A stretch of 64,000 bases of DNA from Mucilaginibacter sp. (GCF_025362475.1 NZ_JANYGH010000016.1:62001-126000), one strand, 5' to 3'. Shown: positions 17,643 through 27,516, counted from the first letter of the stretch. Notes: generated from the letters alone by a model not told the origin. Program-made: numbers and translations.

Positions 17643-19919
17643 ATGAAATTAAAACGAAGTGCGCTCCTGTTAATGCTCTTTACAATGCTTTTTGAAGCGG
17701 CTAATGCACAGCAAGTAGCCTCAAAAACACATAAGGACGAGGTGGATTTTGTTAATCCATTAATTGGCACAGCTATTACTGGCTTTGCAAAGGGTTTGGA
17801 TGGCGGCGGCACAATGCCATGCGTAAATGTACCTTTTGCAATGACTAATTTTGTGGCACAAACCGGCGAAAGTAAAATGGGCCGCATGTGCTACCAATAT
17901 GAAGATAAATCGGTAATTGGTTTATTGGCAACGCATCAGCCCACCGTTTGGATGGGCGATTATGGTTATGTATCCATTATGCCACAAATAGGCAACCTGC
18001 GTGTTTTGCCTAAAGAGCGCAAATTATCCTATGATCATAAAGACGAGGTAACCAAACCATATTACTATTCGGTAAAGTTAAAAGCAGATGGCAACACCAG
18101 GATCAAAGCCGAAATTGCGGGTGCCAATACCTGTGGTATGTTCCGTTTTACCTTTCCGGCTGCCGAAAAAGCTCACCTCATAATTCAGGGCATTAACCTT
18201 AATCCCGAACTTAAAGATTGGGCAAATGATTATGCGCCAAGACTCAAAAAACTAAAAGGCTATGTGCATGTAGATACCATTAATAACGAAATAACCGGCT
18301 ATAACCCCGACAGGCAATCTTCACAAATTGGGCCCGAGCTTAAAAACTTTAAAGGTTACTTTATTATTAAATTTGATAAACAGATCCGAAAATATGGTAC
18401 CTGGGATAAAAGCACCATAAAAAAAGGCAGTAAAGAGCAATTTGGAACCCGGATGGGTGCTTTTATTTCCTTTAAAACTATTACCAATACCGTAATAAAA
18501 GCTGTTGTGGCTACTTCTTTCATCAGTATTGATCAGGCACGCGCCAATCTAAAAAAGGAAATTCCTGATTGGGATTTTGATAAAGTAGTTAAGGATACCC
18601 GTGATAACTGGCAAGAGCAGCTTAAAGTATTACAGGTTAACGGGATCACAAACGAGCAAAAGACTATTTTTTACACCGCGCTTTATCATACACTTTTATT
18701 TCCAAGGCAATTTTCTGAGTATGGCAGGTATTACAGTGCTTTTGATGACAAGGTACATAACGGCGTTTCTTATAACGATTATTCTCTTTGGGATACTTTC
18801 CGGGCGTTGCACCCGTTGCTTATATTAACTCAGCCCGAGCGTGTCAATGGCATGGTGAAATCACTATTACAAATGTACCAGGAAGGCGGCTGGATGCCCA
18901 TGTGGCCAAACCCAACTTATACCAATATCATGATTGGCACACATGCCGACGCTGTAGTGGCAGATGCATATGTGAAAGGTTTCCGTGGCTATAGCACCAA
19001 ATTAGCTTATGAAGCTTTGCATAAAGATGCTTTTGAAGCCCCGGATGGCAACACTCAAAAGAAATGGGGCGACCGCGACCTGTGGACCAGCTTTGAAGCA
19101 AGGGGAGGGCTTACTTATTACCATAAATTAGGTTTTATTCCGGTGGATAAGGTGAGGGAATCAGTTTCGCGCACTATTGAATACGGTATTGATGATTATT
19201 GTGTGGCTCAATTGGCCAAAGCTTTAGGAAAAACAGAAGATTATAATCAATTGATAACCTGGAGCGGCAATTACAAGAATGTATATAATAATTCCACCGG
19301 TTTTATGGCTCCACGTAACTCAAACGGACAATGGTCGGCCAAGCCGGATAGCGGCTTTACTGAAGGTACCAAATGGACTTATACTTTTGGTGCTATGCAC
19401 GATGTACCGGGTATGATTGCCCTGATGGGCGGCGAAAAACCGTTTGCTGATAAATTAACACATAACTTTAATGATGGCCATTACCGTGCTGATAACGAAC
19501 CAGGTCATCATTATATATACCTGTTTAACTACTGTGGGATGCCATGGAAAACACAGGAGTTGGTAAGACAAAATACTTCATGGCAAAATTACAGGAATGC
19601 CCCGGTAGGCATCAACGGAAACGACGATTGCGGACAAACGTCGGCTTGGTATATATTTAGCACCATGGGTTTTTATCCCGTTACACCCGCATCAGGATAT
19701 TATAGTATTGGCGCGCCGCAATTCCCTTACATTGCTTTAACGCTGCAAAATGGCAATAAATTGGTTATTAAAGCCACAGATCTGTCAACACAAAACAAAT
19801 ATGTAAAGGAAGTTACGTTTGATGGTCAACCCATCAAAAATCATATGATATCTCATGAGCAGATTAGTCATGGAGGTACCTTGGCCTTTAAAATGACAAG
19901 TGTGCCGCAGAAGGATTAA
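17643..19919 (+). CDS. Glycoside hydrolase family 92 alpha-mannosidase, exported
   Basis: The protein has 758 residues from ATG 17643 (MKLKRSALLLMLF leader, cleavage near NAQ); ATG 17625 is a less likely start. The beta-sandwich N-terminal domain begins VDFVNPLIGT, the family's usual opening. The (alpha/alpha)6 domain contains the catalytic-site segments YSLWDTFRALHPLL, EGTKWTYTF, DNEPGHHYIYLF and the hallmark GNDDCGQTSAWYIFS, with the Glu and Asp residues and calcium ligands expected of GH92. Members are calcium-dependent exo-alpha-mannosidases, often alpha-1,2. No second mannosidase or transporter is adjacent; the LacI regulator converges with it. Likely role: trimming of mannan or N-glycans in the periplasm. 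Confidence 0.93.
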   Translation: MKLKRSALLLMLFTMLFEAANAQQVASKTHKDEVDFVNPLIGTAITGFAKGLDGGGTMPCVNVPFAMTNFVAQTGESKMGRMCYQYEDKSVIGLLATHQPTVWMGDYGYVSIMPQIGNLRVLPKERKLSYDHKDEVTKPYYYSVKLKADGNTRIKAEIAGANTCGMFRFTFPAAEKAHLIIQGINLNPELKDWANDYAPRLKKLKGYVHVDTINNEITGYNPDRQSSQIGPELKNFKGYFIIKFDKQIRKYGTWDKSTIKKGSKEQFGTRMGAFISFKTITNTVIKAVVATSFISIDQARANLKKEIPDWDFDKVVKDTRDNWQEQLKVLQVNGITNEQKTIFYTALYHTLLFPRQFSEYGRYYSAFDDKVHNGVSYNDYSLWDTFRALHPLLILTQPERVNGMVKSLLQMYQEGGWMPMWPNPTYTNIMIGTHADAVVADAYVKGFRGYSTKLAYEALHKDAFEAPDGNTQKKWGDRDLWTSFEARGGLTYYHKLGFIPVDKVRESVSRTIEYGIDDYCVAQLAKALGKTEDYNQLITWSGNYKNVYNNSTGFMAPRNSNGQWSAKPDSGFTEGTKWTYTFGAMHDVPGMIALMGGEKPFADKLTHNFNDGHYRADNEPGHHYIYLFNYCGMPWKTQELVRQNTSWQNYRNAPVGINGNDDCGQTSAWYIFSTMGFYPVTPASGYYSIGAPQFPYIALTLQNGNKLVIKATDLSTQNKYVKEVTFDGQPIKNHMISHEQISHGGTLAFKMTSVPQKD

Positions 19920-19931
19920 ATAATTAGTGAT

Positions 19932-20020
19932 TTAGTGAATTGGCGAGTTAGTGAATAATCTGCAGATTGATTTTAGGCAAAGTTCTCAATCGCTAATTCA
20001 CTAACTCGCCAATTCACTAA
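19932..20020. repeat. 25-bp perfect inverted repeat between GH92 and LacI genes
   Basis: The arm at 19932-19956 is itself a direct repeat, TTAGTGAAT-TGGCGAG-TTAGTGAAT. Its exact reverse complement is at 19996-20020. The 39-nt loop contains the palindrome AATCTGCAGATT. The right arm touches the stop of the LacI gene. It sits where transcription from the two convergent genes must end and can form a long hairpin, but has the look of an interspersed palindromic repeat. Confidence 0.7.
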
Positions 20021-21048
20021 TTAAAAGCGGTTGATGCCCTTACCACCAATTTTGAGGGCAAAACTATTTCTTTATTTGTCTCCACATACCTGCCGGATAG
20101 GTGATCAAATAACAGTTGGGCAGCTTGTTTACCCATATCATAGGCTGGTTGCAAAATAGTAGTAAGTGGAGGGTTCAAAATAGGAGCGGTGATCTGGTTG
20201 GTAAAGCAAGCTACTTTTACATCTTTTGGAATGTTTAGCTTCATTTCATCACATGCCAGGTAGGTTGAGGTAGCCAAATGCTCAACGGTGGCTATTATAC
20301 CATCGGGTTTCACCTTGGCTAGATGTTCCTTAATCACCTCTACATTTTCGTTGTTATATTTATTGGAGCAGGTAACCACACTGGATTCCCTGGGGTGAAT
20401 TCCCTTTTCTGCCAATGCCTGTTGGTATCCTTCTTCCCTGGCTGATAGGATGGATGGATATCCTTTTATGGTGATCAGCGATATGTTTTTACACCCGGCG
20501 TCTAACAAATGGTTTGTGGCCGTATAGGCGCTGTTAAAATCGTCGGTGGTGATTTTAACGGATTTAATATCGTCAAAAACTCTGTCGAAAAATACAATCG
20601 GAATACCGCTGTCCTGTAATGTTTTAATATGTTTGGTATCCTCTGTATTGCTGGCAACAGACATAATTACACCATCAACCCGCCCGCTGGCAAGCTCACC
20701 AAACATATAAGCTTCGCGCTCATAGCTATCATGAGTTAGATAAATTAAGGTGTGGTATTTTTTTATGGCTACAACACTTTCAATGCCGTTAATTGCCTGG
20801 CTAAAAAAACTATCGGCAATCTCTGGGATGATGATAGCGATAGTATTGCTGGCCTTTTTACGCAGACTGCTGGCATAAGGATTGGGTACGTAGTTTAATT
20901 TACGCGCTTCCTCTATTACCCTCAATTTGGTTTCGGGGCCAATGTCATGGCTATCCCTCAAGGCTTTGGATACTGTAGCGATAGATACGTTTAACACTTT
21001 GGCGAGTGCCTTCATATTTACTTTATCGCTTTTGATTTCGCTGGCCAT
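20017..21048 (-). CDS. LacI-family transcriptional regulator
   Basis: The protein has 343 residues. The N-terminal helix-turn-helix is MKALAKVLNVSIATVSKALRD with the hinge helix region NPYASSLRKKAS at about 55-66. The periplasmic-binding-protein-like effector domain follows (NTIAIIIPEIADSFFSQ, VDGVIMSVAS, IPIVFFDRV and the C-terminal TTILQPAYDMGKQAAQLL). It is divergent from the myo-inositol oxygenase gene. In the shared gap lies TTAAACGTTTAA (21097-21108), a palindrome with the central CG typical of LacI-family operators. It therefore probably controls the oxygenase/symporter pair, itself, or both. The ligand is unknown; a sugar or uronate is likely. Confidence 0.93.
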   Translation of the reverse strand: MASEIKSDKVNMKALAKVLNVSIATVSKALRDSHDIGPETKLRVIEEARKLNYVPNPYASSLRKKASNTIAIIIPEIADSFFSQAINGIESVVAIKKYHTLIYLTHDSYEREAYMFGELASGRVDGVIMSVASNTEDTKHIKTLQDSGIPIVFFDRVFDDIKSVKITTDDFNSAYTATNHLLDAGCKNISLITIKGYPSILSAREEGYQQALAEKGIHPRESSVVTCSNKYNNENVEVIKEHLAKVKPDGIIATVEHLATSTYLACDEMKLNIPKDVKVACFTNQITAPILNPPLTTILQPAYDMGKQAAQLLFDHLSGRYVETNKEIVLPSKLVVRASTAFN

Positions 21049-21096
21049 AGATGTTAAAGGTATATTAAATTAAAAAAGAAAACACTGCTAATTTAG

Positions 21097-21131
21097 TTAA
21101 ACGTTTAAGCAAATAAATTAACCGTTTTTAA
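21097..21131. promoter_or_regulatory. LacI-type operator between regulator and inositol oxygenase gene
   Basis: TTAAACGTTTAA at 21097-21108 is a perfect 12-bp palindrome with central CG. A second, imperfect copy TTAACCGTTTTTAA follows at 21118-21131. The sites are 49 bp from the regulator start and about 90-110 bp from the oxygenase start. Confidence 0.65.
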
Positions 21132-21219
21132 TAAATGTAATGTTTAAAATAAAGAAATTTGGATAACACAGCCGCAAAGGATTGTTTACCAATTGCATTT
21201 CCTTTTAAATTATAACATT

Positions 21220-22101
21220 ATGAGCAAGCTAAATGAAACCCCCAACCAAGGCCCTTTAAGTTCAATAGATGAATGGGAAGATGATATTTTAGATCGCTAC
21301 CCCGATGCCGAAGCCATTGCCGCCGGGCGGGATACCGAAGCCTACCGTAATTACGAAGCTAATTTAAAGGATACCGTAAGAGAATTTTATCGTCTTCAGC
21401 ATATTAATCAAACCTATGATTTTGTGTTACAGAAAAAGGATCAGTATTTAAAATTCGATAAAAAAGAAATGTCGGTTTGGGATGCCTTTGATTTCCTGAA
21501 TCAACTGGTTGATGACTCAGATCCGGATACCGATCTTGATCAGTTACAGCACCTGCTTCAAACTTCAGAAGCTATCCGTGCCGATGGCCGGCCAGACTGG
21601 ATGGTGTTAACCGGTTTGTTTCATGATTTAGGTAAAGTGCTGTGCCTGTTTGGGGAGCCCCAATGGGCTGTTGTAGGCGATAGTTACCCGGTAGGCTGCG
21701 CCTTCTCTGATAAAATTGTATTTTCGGAATACTTTAAAGATAATAAAGACCACCACGATCCCCGGTATAATACCAAATACGGAATTTACGAACCAAATTG
21801 CGGTTTAGATAACGTACACATGACCTGGGGACACGATGAATATATTTACCACATGATGAAGCCTTACCTGCCAGAGCAGGCTTTGTATATGTTGCGTTAT
21901 CATTCCTTTTACCCGCAACATCGGGAAAACGCTTATAGTCACCTGATGACTGCTCATGATCATCAATTGTTTAAGGCAGTAGCACAGTTTAACCCTTATG
22001 ATCTATATTCTAAAAGCCCGGTACCACCAAATTGGTCAGAACTGCGTCCTTATTATGAAGATCTTGTGGCTAAATATCTACCTTCAACCCTCAAGTTTTA
22101 A
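21220..22101 (+). CDS. miox: myo-Inositol oxygenase (MIOX)
   Basis: The 293 residues match the eukaryotic enzyme in length and motifs. The start was placed at ATG 21220 ([10 protein letters not shown]); a TTG nine codons earlier is less likely. The di-iron ligands of this HD-domain oxygenase are visible in order: His in [11 protein letters not shown], His-Asp in [10 protein letters not shown], His in [10 protein letters not shown], His in LRYHSFYP and Asp in FNPYDLYS. The enzyme cleaves myo-inositol with oxygen to D-glucuronate (EC 1.13.99.1). It is followed by a symporter gene and divergent from a LacI regulator, which suggests uptake and oxidative use of inositol. MIOX is much less common in bacteria than the IolG dehydrogenase route. 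Confidence 0.93.
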   Translation: MSKLNETPNQGPLSSIDEWEDDILDRYPDAEAIAAGRDTEAYRNYEANLKDTVREFYRLQHINQTYDFVLQKKDQYLKFDKKEMSVWDAFDFLNQLVDDSDPDTDLDQLQHLLQTSEAIRADGRPDWMVLTGLFHDLGKVLCLFGEPQWAVVGDSYPVGCAFSDKIVFSEYFKDNKDHHDPRYNTKYGIYEPNCGLDNVHMTWGHDEYIYHMMKPYLPEQALYMLRYHSFYPQHRENAYSHLMTAHDHQLFKAVAQFNPYDLYSKSPVPPNWSELRPYYEDLVAKYLPSTLKF

Positions 22102-22169
22102 CAGAAGCATTAGTTTTTACCAGATACTCCTGTTTATATAATCTGCATTATTAGTGCAATAAACAAAGT

Positions 22170-22200
22170 GCATAAAGTATTTGTAAATAATACTTTATGC
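22170..22200 (+). terminator. 12-bp perfect hairpin downstream of miox
   Basis: GCATAAAGTATT (22170-22181) and AATACTTTATGC (22189-22200) enclose seven bases. No T run follows, so it may attenuate and not fully end transcription into the symporter gene, whose start is 176 bp further. Confidence 0.5.
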
Positions 22201-22375
22201 GCCTTGTATGGATTATTTATTTAGATAATCCGGTGGCTTTAATTGTTTCAATTTACGAAATGCTTAAAGCTGTGTTGTTGACATTTAATGTGATGTAAAA
22301 CCTTGCCAATCCGTTTTATTTTATAGATTTGAAAAATGAACCGGGCATAACCTAATCCCTGTTACAAAAACAAAC

Positions 22376-24067
22376 ATGCTGAATCATATTTCTATAGGCG
22401 ATCTTATCGTCTTTTTTGTGTATTTTTTATTGGTATCAGTTTACGGATACATGGTTTATCGTCGTAAACAAACGGAAACCAATTCCAGTTCACACAGTTT
22501 TTTCCTGGCCGAAGGCACACTAACCTGGTGGGCAATTGGGGCATCCATCATTGCATCCAACATCTCTGCAGAGCAATTTATCGGAATGAGTGGCGACGGC
22601 TTTTTCGCCGGCATAGCAGTAGCGGTTTACGAATGGGTAGGGGCAGCCGCGCTGATCATCGTAGCGGTATTTTTTATGCCCGTGTATATAAAAAATAAAA
22701 TATACACCATGCCGCAATTCCTAAAAACAAGGTATAACAGTGGCGTGGCATTGGTAATGTCGATATTTTGGTTGTTCTTATATGTTTTTGTTAACCTTAC
22801 TGCTATATTATATCTCGGAGCATTAGCAATCAATAGTTTATTGGGCGGGCAATATCTCCATGAGATCATGATCGGCCTGGCTATATTCGGTGTTATTATC
22901 GCTTTGGGTGGCATGCAGGTGGTTGGTTATACTGATGTAGTACAGGTTGCTGTGCTCATCATCGGTGGGCTTGCTATTACCTACTTGTCGCTAACCATAG
23001 TAAGCGACAAATTCGGCTTTGGTCAGAATGCGTTAACTGGTTTAAAGTTAATTTTAAAAGATTCTCCCGACCATTTCCACCTCATATTTAAGAAACCTGC
23101 TCACGGCTCATCTGTAGAAACCATAAGTAAATATTTGATTTTACCTGGTTTTGCCATGTACGCCGGCGGACAATGGATCAGTAATCTTAATTACTGGGGA
23201 TGTAATCAATACATCACACAACGTGCATTGGGCGCAAATTTACACACTGCCCGTACCGGTATCCTGTTTGCAAGTTTATTAAAGATACTGATGCCTGTTA
23301 TTGTGATGTTACCAGGTATAGTAGCTTTTGTTTTGTACAAACATGGCCATTTACCTATGCTGATCAACGGCAGCAAAGATGGTGCTTATTCGGCCATACT
23401 ATCCTTCTTACCTTCGGGATTAAAGGGCTTGTCATTAGCAGTATTAACAGCTGCCATTGTAGCATCTATTGCAGGTAAGGTGAATAGTATTGCCACCATT
23501 TTTACGCTGGATGTTTATAAAAACTATATGAGCACAAAAGCCACCGAGCGTAATATGGTGTGGGTTGGCCGGATTGCTATAGTTTGCAGTTTAGTTATCG
23601 CTGTGGCCTTTACCTGGAACGATATGCTGGGTATCAGTGGTGAAGGAGGATATACATTTGTTCAAAAGTATTCAAGCTTTGTTAGTCCGGGGGTTTTAGC
23701 CACTTTTCTTTTAGGGATGTTCTGGAAACGTACCACGGGTGAAGCAGCTATCGTTGGTATATTAACCGGCTTTGCAGCGTCTGTGTTTTTTAACCAGTTT
23801 GCGGTTAAAGTTTTTGGACCGGAGACCTGGCTTTACTCAGCATTTCCAAATGCTTCCGGGCAGTTTGAAATACCATTTTTCATATCACTCAGCTGGTCGT
23901 TTTTGATCACATTCATCGTAATGGTTACAATGAGTTTAGCCGGACCACTAATCAATGCCAAAGCGATATATGTAGATAAGGGAATGTTTAAGCTGAAGGC
24001 CTCATCAATAGTTCTTATTGCTGTTATACTCCTTTTTCTATCAGCTATTTATGTGAGATTTTGGTAA
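22376..24067 (+). CDS. Sodium/solute symporter, SSS family (SGLT-like)
   Basis: The 563-residue protein has about 14 hydrophobic segments. Signatures of the SSS family are the N-terminal FFLAEGTLTWWAIGASIIASNISAEQFIG stretch, the FAMYAGGQWISNLNYWGCNQYITQRALGA segment in the middle and SSFVSPGVLATFLLGMFWKR. This subgroup resembles vertebrate SGLT and bacterial sugar or inositol carriers more than proline or pantothenate carriers. The substrate is not shown by sequence; the preceding miox gene makes myo-inositol or a related polyol likely. It ends 70 bp before the convergent TldE gene, with a bidirectional terminator between them. Confidence 0.9.
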   Translation: MLNHISIGDLIVFFVYFLLVSVYGYMVYRRKQTETNSSSHSFFLAEGTLTWWAIGASIIASNISAEQFIGMSGDGFFAGIAVAVYEWVGAAALIIVAVFFMPVYIKNKIYTMPQFLKTRYNSGVALVMSIFWLFLYVFVNLTAILYLGALAINSLLGGQYLHEIMIGLAIFGVIIALGGMQVVGYTDVVQVAVLIIGGLAITYLSLTIVSDKFGFGQNALTGLKLILKDSPDHFHLIFKKPAHGSSVETISKYLILPGFAMYAGGQWISNLNYWGCNQYITQRALGANLHTARTGILFASLLKILMPVIVMLPGIVAFVLYKHGHLPMLINGSKDGAYSAILSFLPSGLKGLSLAVLTAAIVASIAGKVNSIATIFTLDVYKNYMSTKATERNMVWVGRIAIVCSLVIAVAFTWNDMLGISGEGGYTFVQKYSSFVSPGVLATFLLGMFWKRTTGEAAIVGILTGFAASVFFNQFAVKVFGPETWLYSAFPNASGQFEIPFFISLSWSFLITFIVMVTMSLAGPLINAKAIYVDKGMFKLKASSIVLIAVILLFLSAIYVRFW

Positions 24068-24077
24068 TAGTTCTTAC

Positions 24078-24119
24078 ACAACAAAGCCCGGTTCTTGAGT
24101 AAAGACCGGGCTTTGTTGT
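24078..24119. terminator. 15-bp perfect hairpin between convergent symporter and TldE genes
   Basis: ACAACAAAGCCCGGT (24078-24092) and its exact reverse complement (24105-24119) enclose 12 bases. The location between convergent genes and the A/T-rich stem ends fit a bidirectional terminator. Confidence 0.75.
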
Positions 24120-24137
24120 ATAAAATGGATTAATTAT

Positions 24138-25475
24138 TTAAACCGCATCCGAAAGTGAGGTAAAAGTAAAATCACGGATCCTCATTGGCGGTATCAAAGC
24201 ATTTTGTGAGGATTCTCCGCTCACTGTACGCTCTGGTTTGCCTAAAGCATCGAGGTTATTTAGCATGATAACCGGGCTTTCATTAAACCTGAGGTTTTTT
24301 ATCGGGAATTTAATCTGTCCGTTCTCGATATAAAAAGTACCATCGCGGGTAAGCCCGGTAAATAATAGTGTTTGCGGATCAACCGGGCGGATGTACCATA
24401 ACCGGGTAACCAGGATCCCTTTTTCGGTTCCTTTTATCAATTCCTCTAATGTGGCAGTACCTCCATCCATAATAATACTATCAGGATAAGGTGTTGCTTT
24501 TACGCCCTGTTTTTGAGCCCAGTAGCGGGAATAATTTAGATTTTTAACCACACCCTTCTCTATCCACGTAATCTTCTCCTGCGGCCTGCCATCGCCTGTC
24601 CAACTGCTTGTTGGTAGGTCAGGATGAGAAGGGTCTGAATAGATATTCACCCTTTCATCAACCATTTTTTCGCCAAGTTTGGTTTTGCCTCCTGGTTTGC
24701 TTAAAAAGCTACGGCCTTCGTCGGCGCTACGGGCATCCAGGCCTCCATACAGCTGTTCAAGCAATACTATACCTGCGGCAGGTTCCAGTATAACTGTATA
24801 TTTGCCGGGTTCAATTGCTTTTGCTCCTTTTGAACCGGCTGCTTTTTGAGCTGCTATCTTGGTGGACGCCAACGTATTCAGTTTGCTTACATCATTATAT
24901 CCTTTAGTTGAATAGCCAGATCCCGTACCATCCTCAGAACGTAACGTTACCGAGAAATTGATATCAGTAGATGTATTGTATGCAAATAGCCCATGTGAAT
25001 TCATCATCGAACTAAAACCCGCGCTATTCTGTAAGAAACCTGCAGCTATGAGTTTATTGTCTTTTGCTATTTTAAGACTCTGATCAACCATATCTGTACG
25101 TTGAGCAGGGGTAACCGCGGCAGTTTCGGGCACGAATGTTTTTGAACGCGGCGCGTAAGTTTGCGGACCTAAAAAGGAAACAAACTCGGGGTTTTCCGGC
25201 GCCAGCTGTGCCAGCTCCTCTGATAAGCGTACAGCTTTTTCAACAGAAGCATCATCATATTCATTGGTGGTAACTACACCCAGCTTTTTACCAAATGCCG
25301 AAGAAATAACCATATTGGTTTGACTAAGGGCACCGCTGGTTGAAACGGTATTACGGGCATATCTTATATTGCCGGAGTCTGATCCTCCAAAATTAATTTC
25401 ACATTCATTGGCTTTAGAGTAGCTAAGCGCTTTTTTTAATATTGCGCGGCATTCATCTTCACTTAATATGGCCAT
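24138..25475 (-). CDS. TldE/PmbA-family metallopeptidase subunit, left-arm copy
   Basis: The 445-residue protein belongs to the PmbA/TldE half of the TldD/TldE system: ECEINFGGSDSGNIRYARN at the start, then DDASVEKAVRLSEELAQLAPENPE, GKYTVILEPAAGIVLLEQL, and the C-terminal TGLTRDGTFYIENGQIKFPIKNLRFNESP. It lacks the HExxxH metal motif, as expected for TldE, which forms a heterodimer with the catalytic TldD. It follows its TldD partner by five bases. A paralogue from the right arm (40939-42270) is clearly related over its whole length. The complex is known to degrade unfolded peptides and process microcin-type precursors; the local substrate is unknown. Confidence 0.9.
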   Translation of the reverse strand: MAILSEDECRAILKKALSYSKANECEINFGGSDSGNIRYARNTVSTSGALSQTNMVISSAFGKKLGVVTTNEYDDASVEKAVRLSEELAQLAPENPEFVSFLGPQTYAPRSKTFVPETAAVTPAQRTDMVDQSLKIAKDNKLIAAGFLQNSAGFSSMMNSHGLFAYNTSTDINFSVTLRSEDGTGSGYSTKGYNDVSKLNTLASTKIAAQKAAGSKGAKAIEPGKYTVILEPAAGIVLLEQLYGGLDARSADEGRSFLSKPGGKTKLGEKMVDERVNIYSDPSHPDLPTSSWTGDGRPQEKITWIEKGVVKNLNYSRYWAQKQGVKATPYPDSIIMDGGTATLEELIKGTEKGILVTRLWYIRPVDPQTLLFTGLTRDGTFYIENGQIKFPIKNLRFNESPVIMLNNLDALGKPERTVSGESSQNALIPPMRIRDFTFTSLSDAV

Positions 25476-25480
25476 AGTAT

Positions 25481-27115
25481 TTAAATTTTTCTTGCTGTAT
25501 TAATAACGTTAACTCCTTTAAACAGGGCTGTTGATGAGCCATGAGATACGGCGCTGGCCTGCATAGGCTGCCCTTTTCCATCAAAGAATGAGCCACCCAA
25601 ACGGTAATCATGCTGATCACAAACTGCCGCGCATGAATTCCAAAACTCCTGTGTGTTTGATTGGTAAGCCACATCATTCAGCATACCTACAATTTTACCG
25701 TTCTTGATCTCATAATAAAGCTGACCACTAAACTGGAAATTGTAACGCTGCTGATCGATAGAGAAGGAACTATCACCGATGATATAAATGCCTTTCTCTA
25801 CATTTTTGATCATGTCATTTAAACCCATTGGAGTTTTGCCCGGCTGTAAGGATATGTTTGCCATACGCTGGAACTGTACATCCTGCCAGCTTTGTGAGTA
25901 GCAGCATCCCTGCGATTCTTTAAGTCCAATGATATGCGCCTGATCGCGAATGGCCTGGTAATTAACCAATACACCATCTTTGATTACATCCCATTTTTTG
26001 GCCTCAACACCTTCATCGTCATAACCAACCGCACCCAATGAACCGGGCTGGGTTTTATCGGCAACGATGTTTACATTTTTGCTGCCAAAATTAAACTTAC
26101 CAGATTGCCATTTATCCAGGGTAAGGAAGCTTGTACCGGCAAAGTTGGCCTCATAGCCCAAAACGCGGTCAAGCTCGGTAGGGTGACCAACTGATTCATG
26201 AATAGTTAACCATAGGTGACTGGGATCAAGTACAAGATCATACTTACCAGCTTCAACAGATTTTGCCTTTAATTTTTGTTCGGCCTGTGTAGCTGCAGCC
26301 CGTGCATCCTCAATCATATCATAACGATCACGATAAAGGGTCGTTACACCTTTTATCTTGTCACTTTCGCGCGGGATCATGTATTCATAACCCATACCAC
26401 GCGGGGCACTTAATGATTGGCGGGTTTCAAACTTACCGGATTTAGAATCTATTTTGGTGACCGCGAATGTTGGCCAGATCCTGTGGATATCCTGATCGAT
26501 GTATGAACCATCTGTAGAAGCGAAGTATTTTTGTTCGTTAACCAAAAACAGTATGGAATTTACATAATTGGCGCCACCTTTCATCGCGGCGTCATTAACA
26601 GAAAGCAAAAGGTCTGTTTTTTCTTTCATCGGCACCTCAAACGCGTTTCTTTCAATCGGCGTTTTCCAGGTTACTTCACCATGGCCTTTTTGGGCTATCA
26701 ATTGCACCGGGTCGGTTTGGATGCGGGCATTTTCTTTGGCTATAGATACGGCCAGTTCGGTAGCTTTGGCTATGCTATCGTTGTCCAGCTTATCTGTAGC
26801 AGCAAATCCCCAGCAACCGTTTGCAATAACGCGGATGCCCATACCATATGATTGGGTATCAACAATATTTTCCACTTTGTTTTCGCGGGTAACCACAAAC
26901 TGGTTAAGATAACGACCTATACGCACATCGGTATAAGTTGCGCCTTTAGACCGGGCTGCATTTAAAGCCACATCGGCCATTCGTTTTTTCAAGGCCACAT
27001 CTACCGGGCTCATATCATGGCCGGGTAACACGGGCGAACCGAAAACGGGGATCCTGCTAAGCATGGATGCGCTAATGCCCATTCCGGTGAGGTAAAGGAA
27101 ATCTTTTCTTTTCAA
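25481..27115 (-). CDS. TldD-family metallopeptidase, left-arm copy
   Basis: The 544-residue protein has HESVGH at residues 306-311, the HExxxH zinc site of TldD, in the conserved setting LDPSHLWLTIHESVGHPTEL. The segments IGRYLNQFVVTREN, YGMGIRVIANGCWGFAA and GVLVNYQAIRDQAHIIG are also typical. The N-terminus MKRKDFLYLTGMG followed by a hydrophobic stretch resembles a twin-arginine leader with Lys-Arg in place of Arg-Arg, unlike cytoplasmic E. coli TldD. It forms a two-gene unit with TldE. The broken RDD gene lies just upstream, so an insertion there may affect its transcription. The right-arm paralogue is nearly the same in the catalytic half. Confidence 0.92.
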   Translation of the reverse strand: MKRKDFLYLTGMGISASMLSRIPVFGSPVLPGHDMSPVDVALKKRMADVALNAARSKGATYTDVRIGRYLNQFVVTRENKVENIVDTQSYGMGIRVIANGCWGFAATDKLDNDSIAKATELAVSIAKENARIQTDPVQLIAQKGHGEVTWKTPIERNAFEVPMKEKTDLLLSVNDAAMKGGANYVNSILFLVNEQKYFASTDGSYIDQDIHRIWPTFAVTKIDSKSGKFETRQSLSAPRGMGYEYMIPRESDKIKGVTTLYRDRYDMIEDARAAATQAEQKLKAKSVEAGKYDLVLDPSHLWLTIHESVGHPTELDRVLGYEANFAGTSFLTLDKWQSGKFNFGSKNVNIVADKTQPGSLGAVGYDDEGVEAKKWDVIKDGVLVNYQAIRDQAHIIGLKESQGCCYSQSWQDVQFQRMANISLQPGKTPMGLNDMIKNVEKGIYIIGDSSFSIDQQRYNFQFSGQLYYEIKNGKIVGMLNDVAYQSNTQEFWNSCAAVCDQHDYRLGGSFFDGKGQPMQASAVSHGSSTALFKGVNVINTARKI

Positions 27116-27225
27116 TGTCAGTCAGTATTAGTTCCTAAATATAAAGAGTGAAGTTTGGATATTAAGTGTTAGTTAAGATTAATTGATTTTTTTGTACGAA
27201 AGCCATTGAAAAATTGCTTGACCAA

Positions 27226-27407
27226 TTAATAATTGATCTTTCTTACAATATAAGTCTTTGCCAGTTCATCATGCCAGCCTTGTTTTAGCGTACTCCATAA
27301 AATATTGAAAAATCCAAAACCAAAAAATAAACCGGATAAAATTTTACTAAGGTTACGAACCAAAGCCCTGCCAAATTTAATGCGCCGGCCATTGATATCA
27401 ACAACTA
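27226..27407 (-). pseudogene. 3' fragment of an RDD-family membrane protein gene (split by an IS element)
   Basis: On the minus strand the reading frame leaving the element encodes LIVVDINGRRIKFGRALVRN, a hydrophobic segment and WSTLKQGWHDELAKTYIVRK before TAA. These are the C-terminal features of RDD proteins (R-x(3)-R region, KQG-HD-A-T). The fragment has no start of its own. Joined to the 5' fragment at 30307-30751 through one copy of the 8-bp duplication, it gives a continuous 208-codon gene. The 8-bp duplication at 27408-27415 borders it. Confidence 0.85.
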
Positions 27408-27415
27408 TTAATTTA
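27408..27415. repeat. Target-site duplication, left copy
   Basis: TTAATTTA directly before the left terminal repeat; the same octamer follows the right terminal repeat at 30307-30314. Eight bases is the usual duplication of IS1595-family transposition. Confidence 0.9.
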
Positions 27416-27516
27416 GGCAATTATATACAAAGCTAACCCAGCGGCCAGCCATTAATAAATTTTGTTATTTGTATTACAGAGTGTAACTTGTGGGCTAACC
27501 AATAAACACCTAATTT

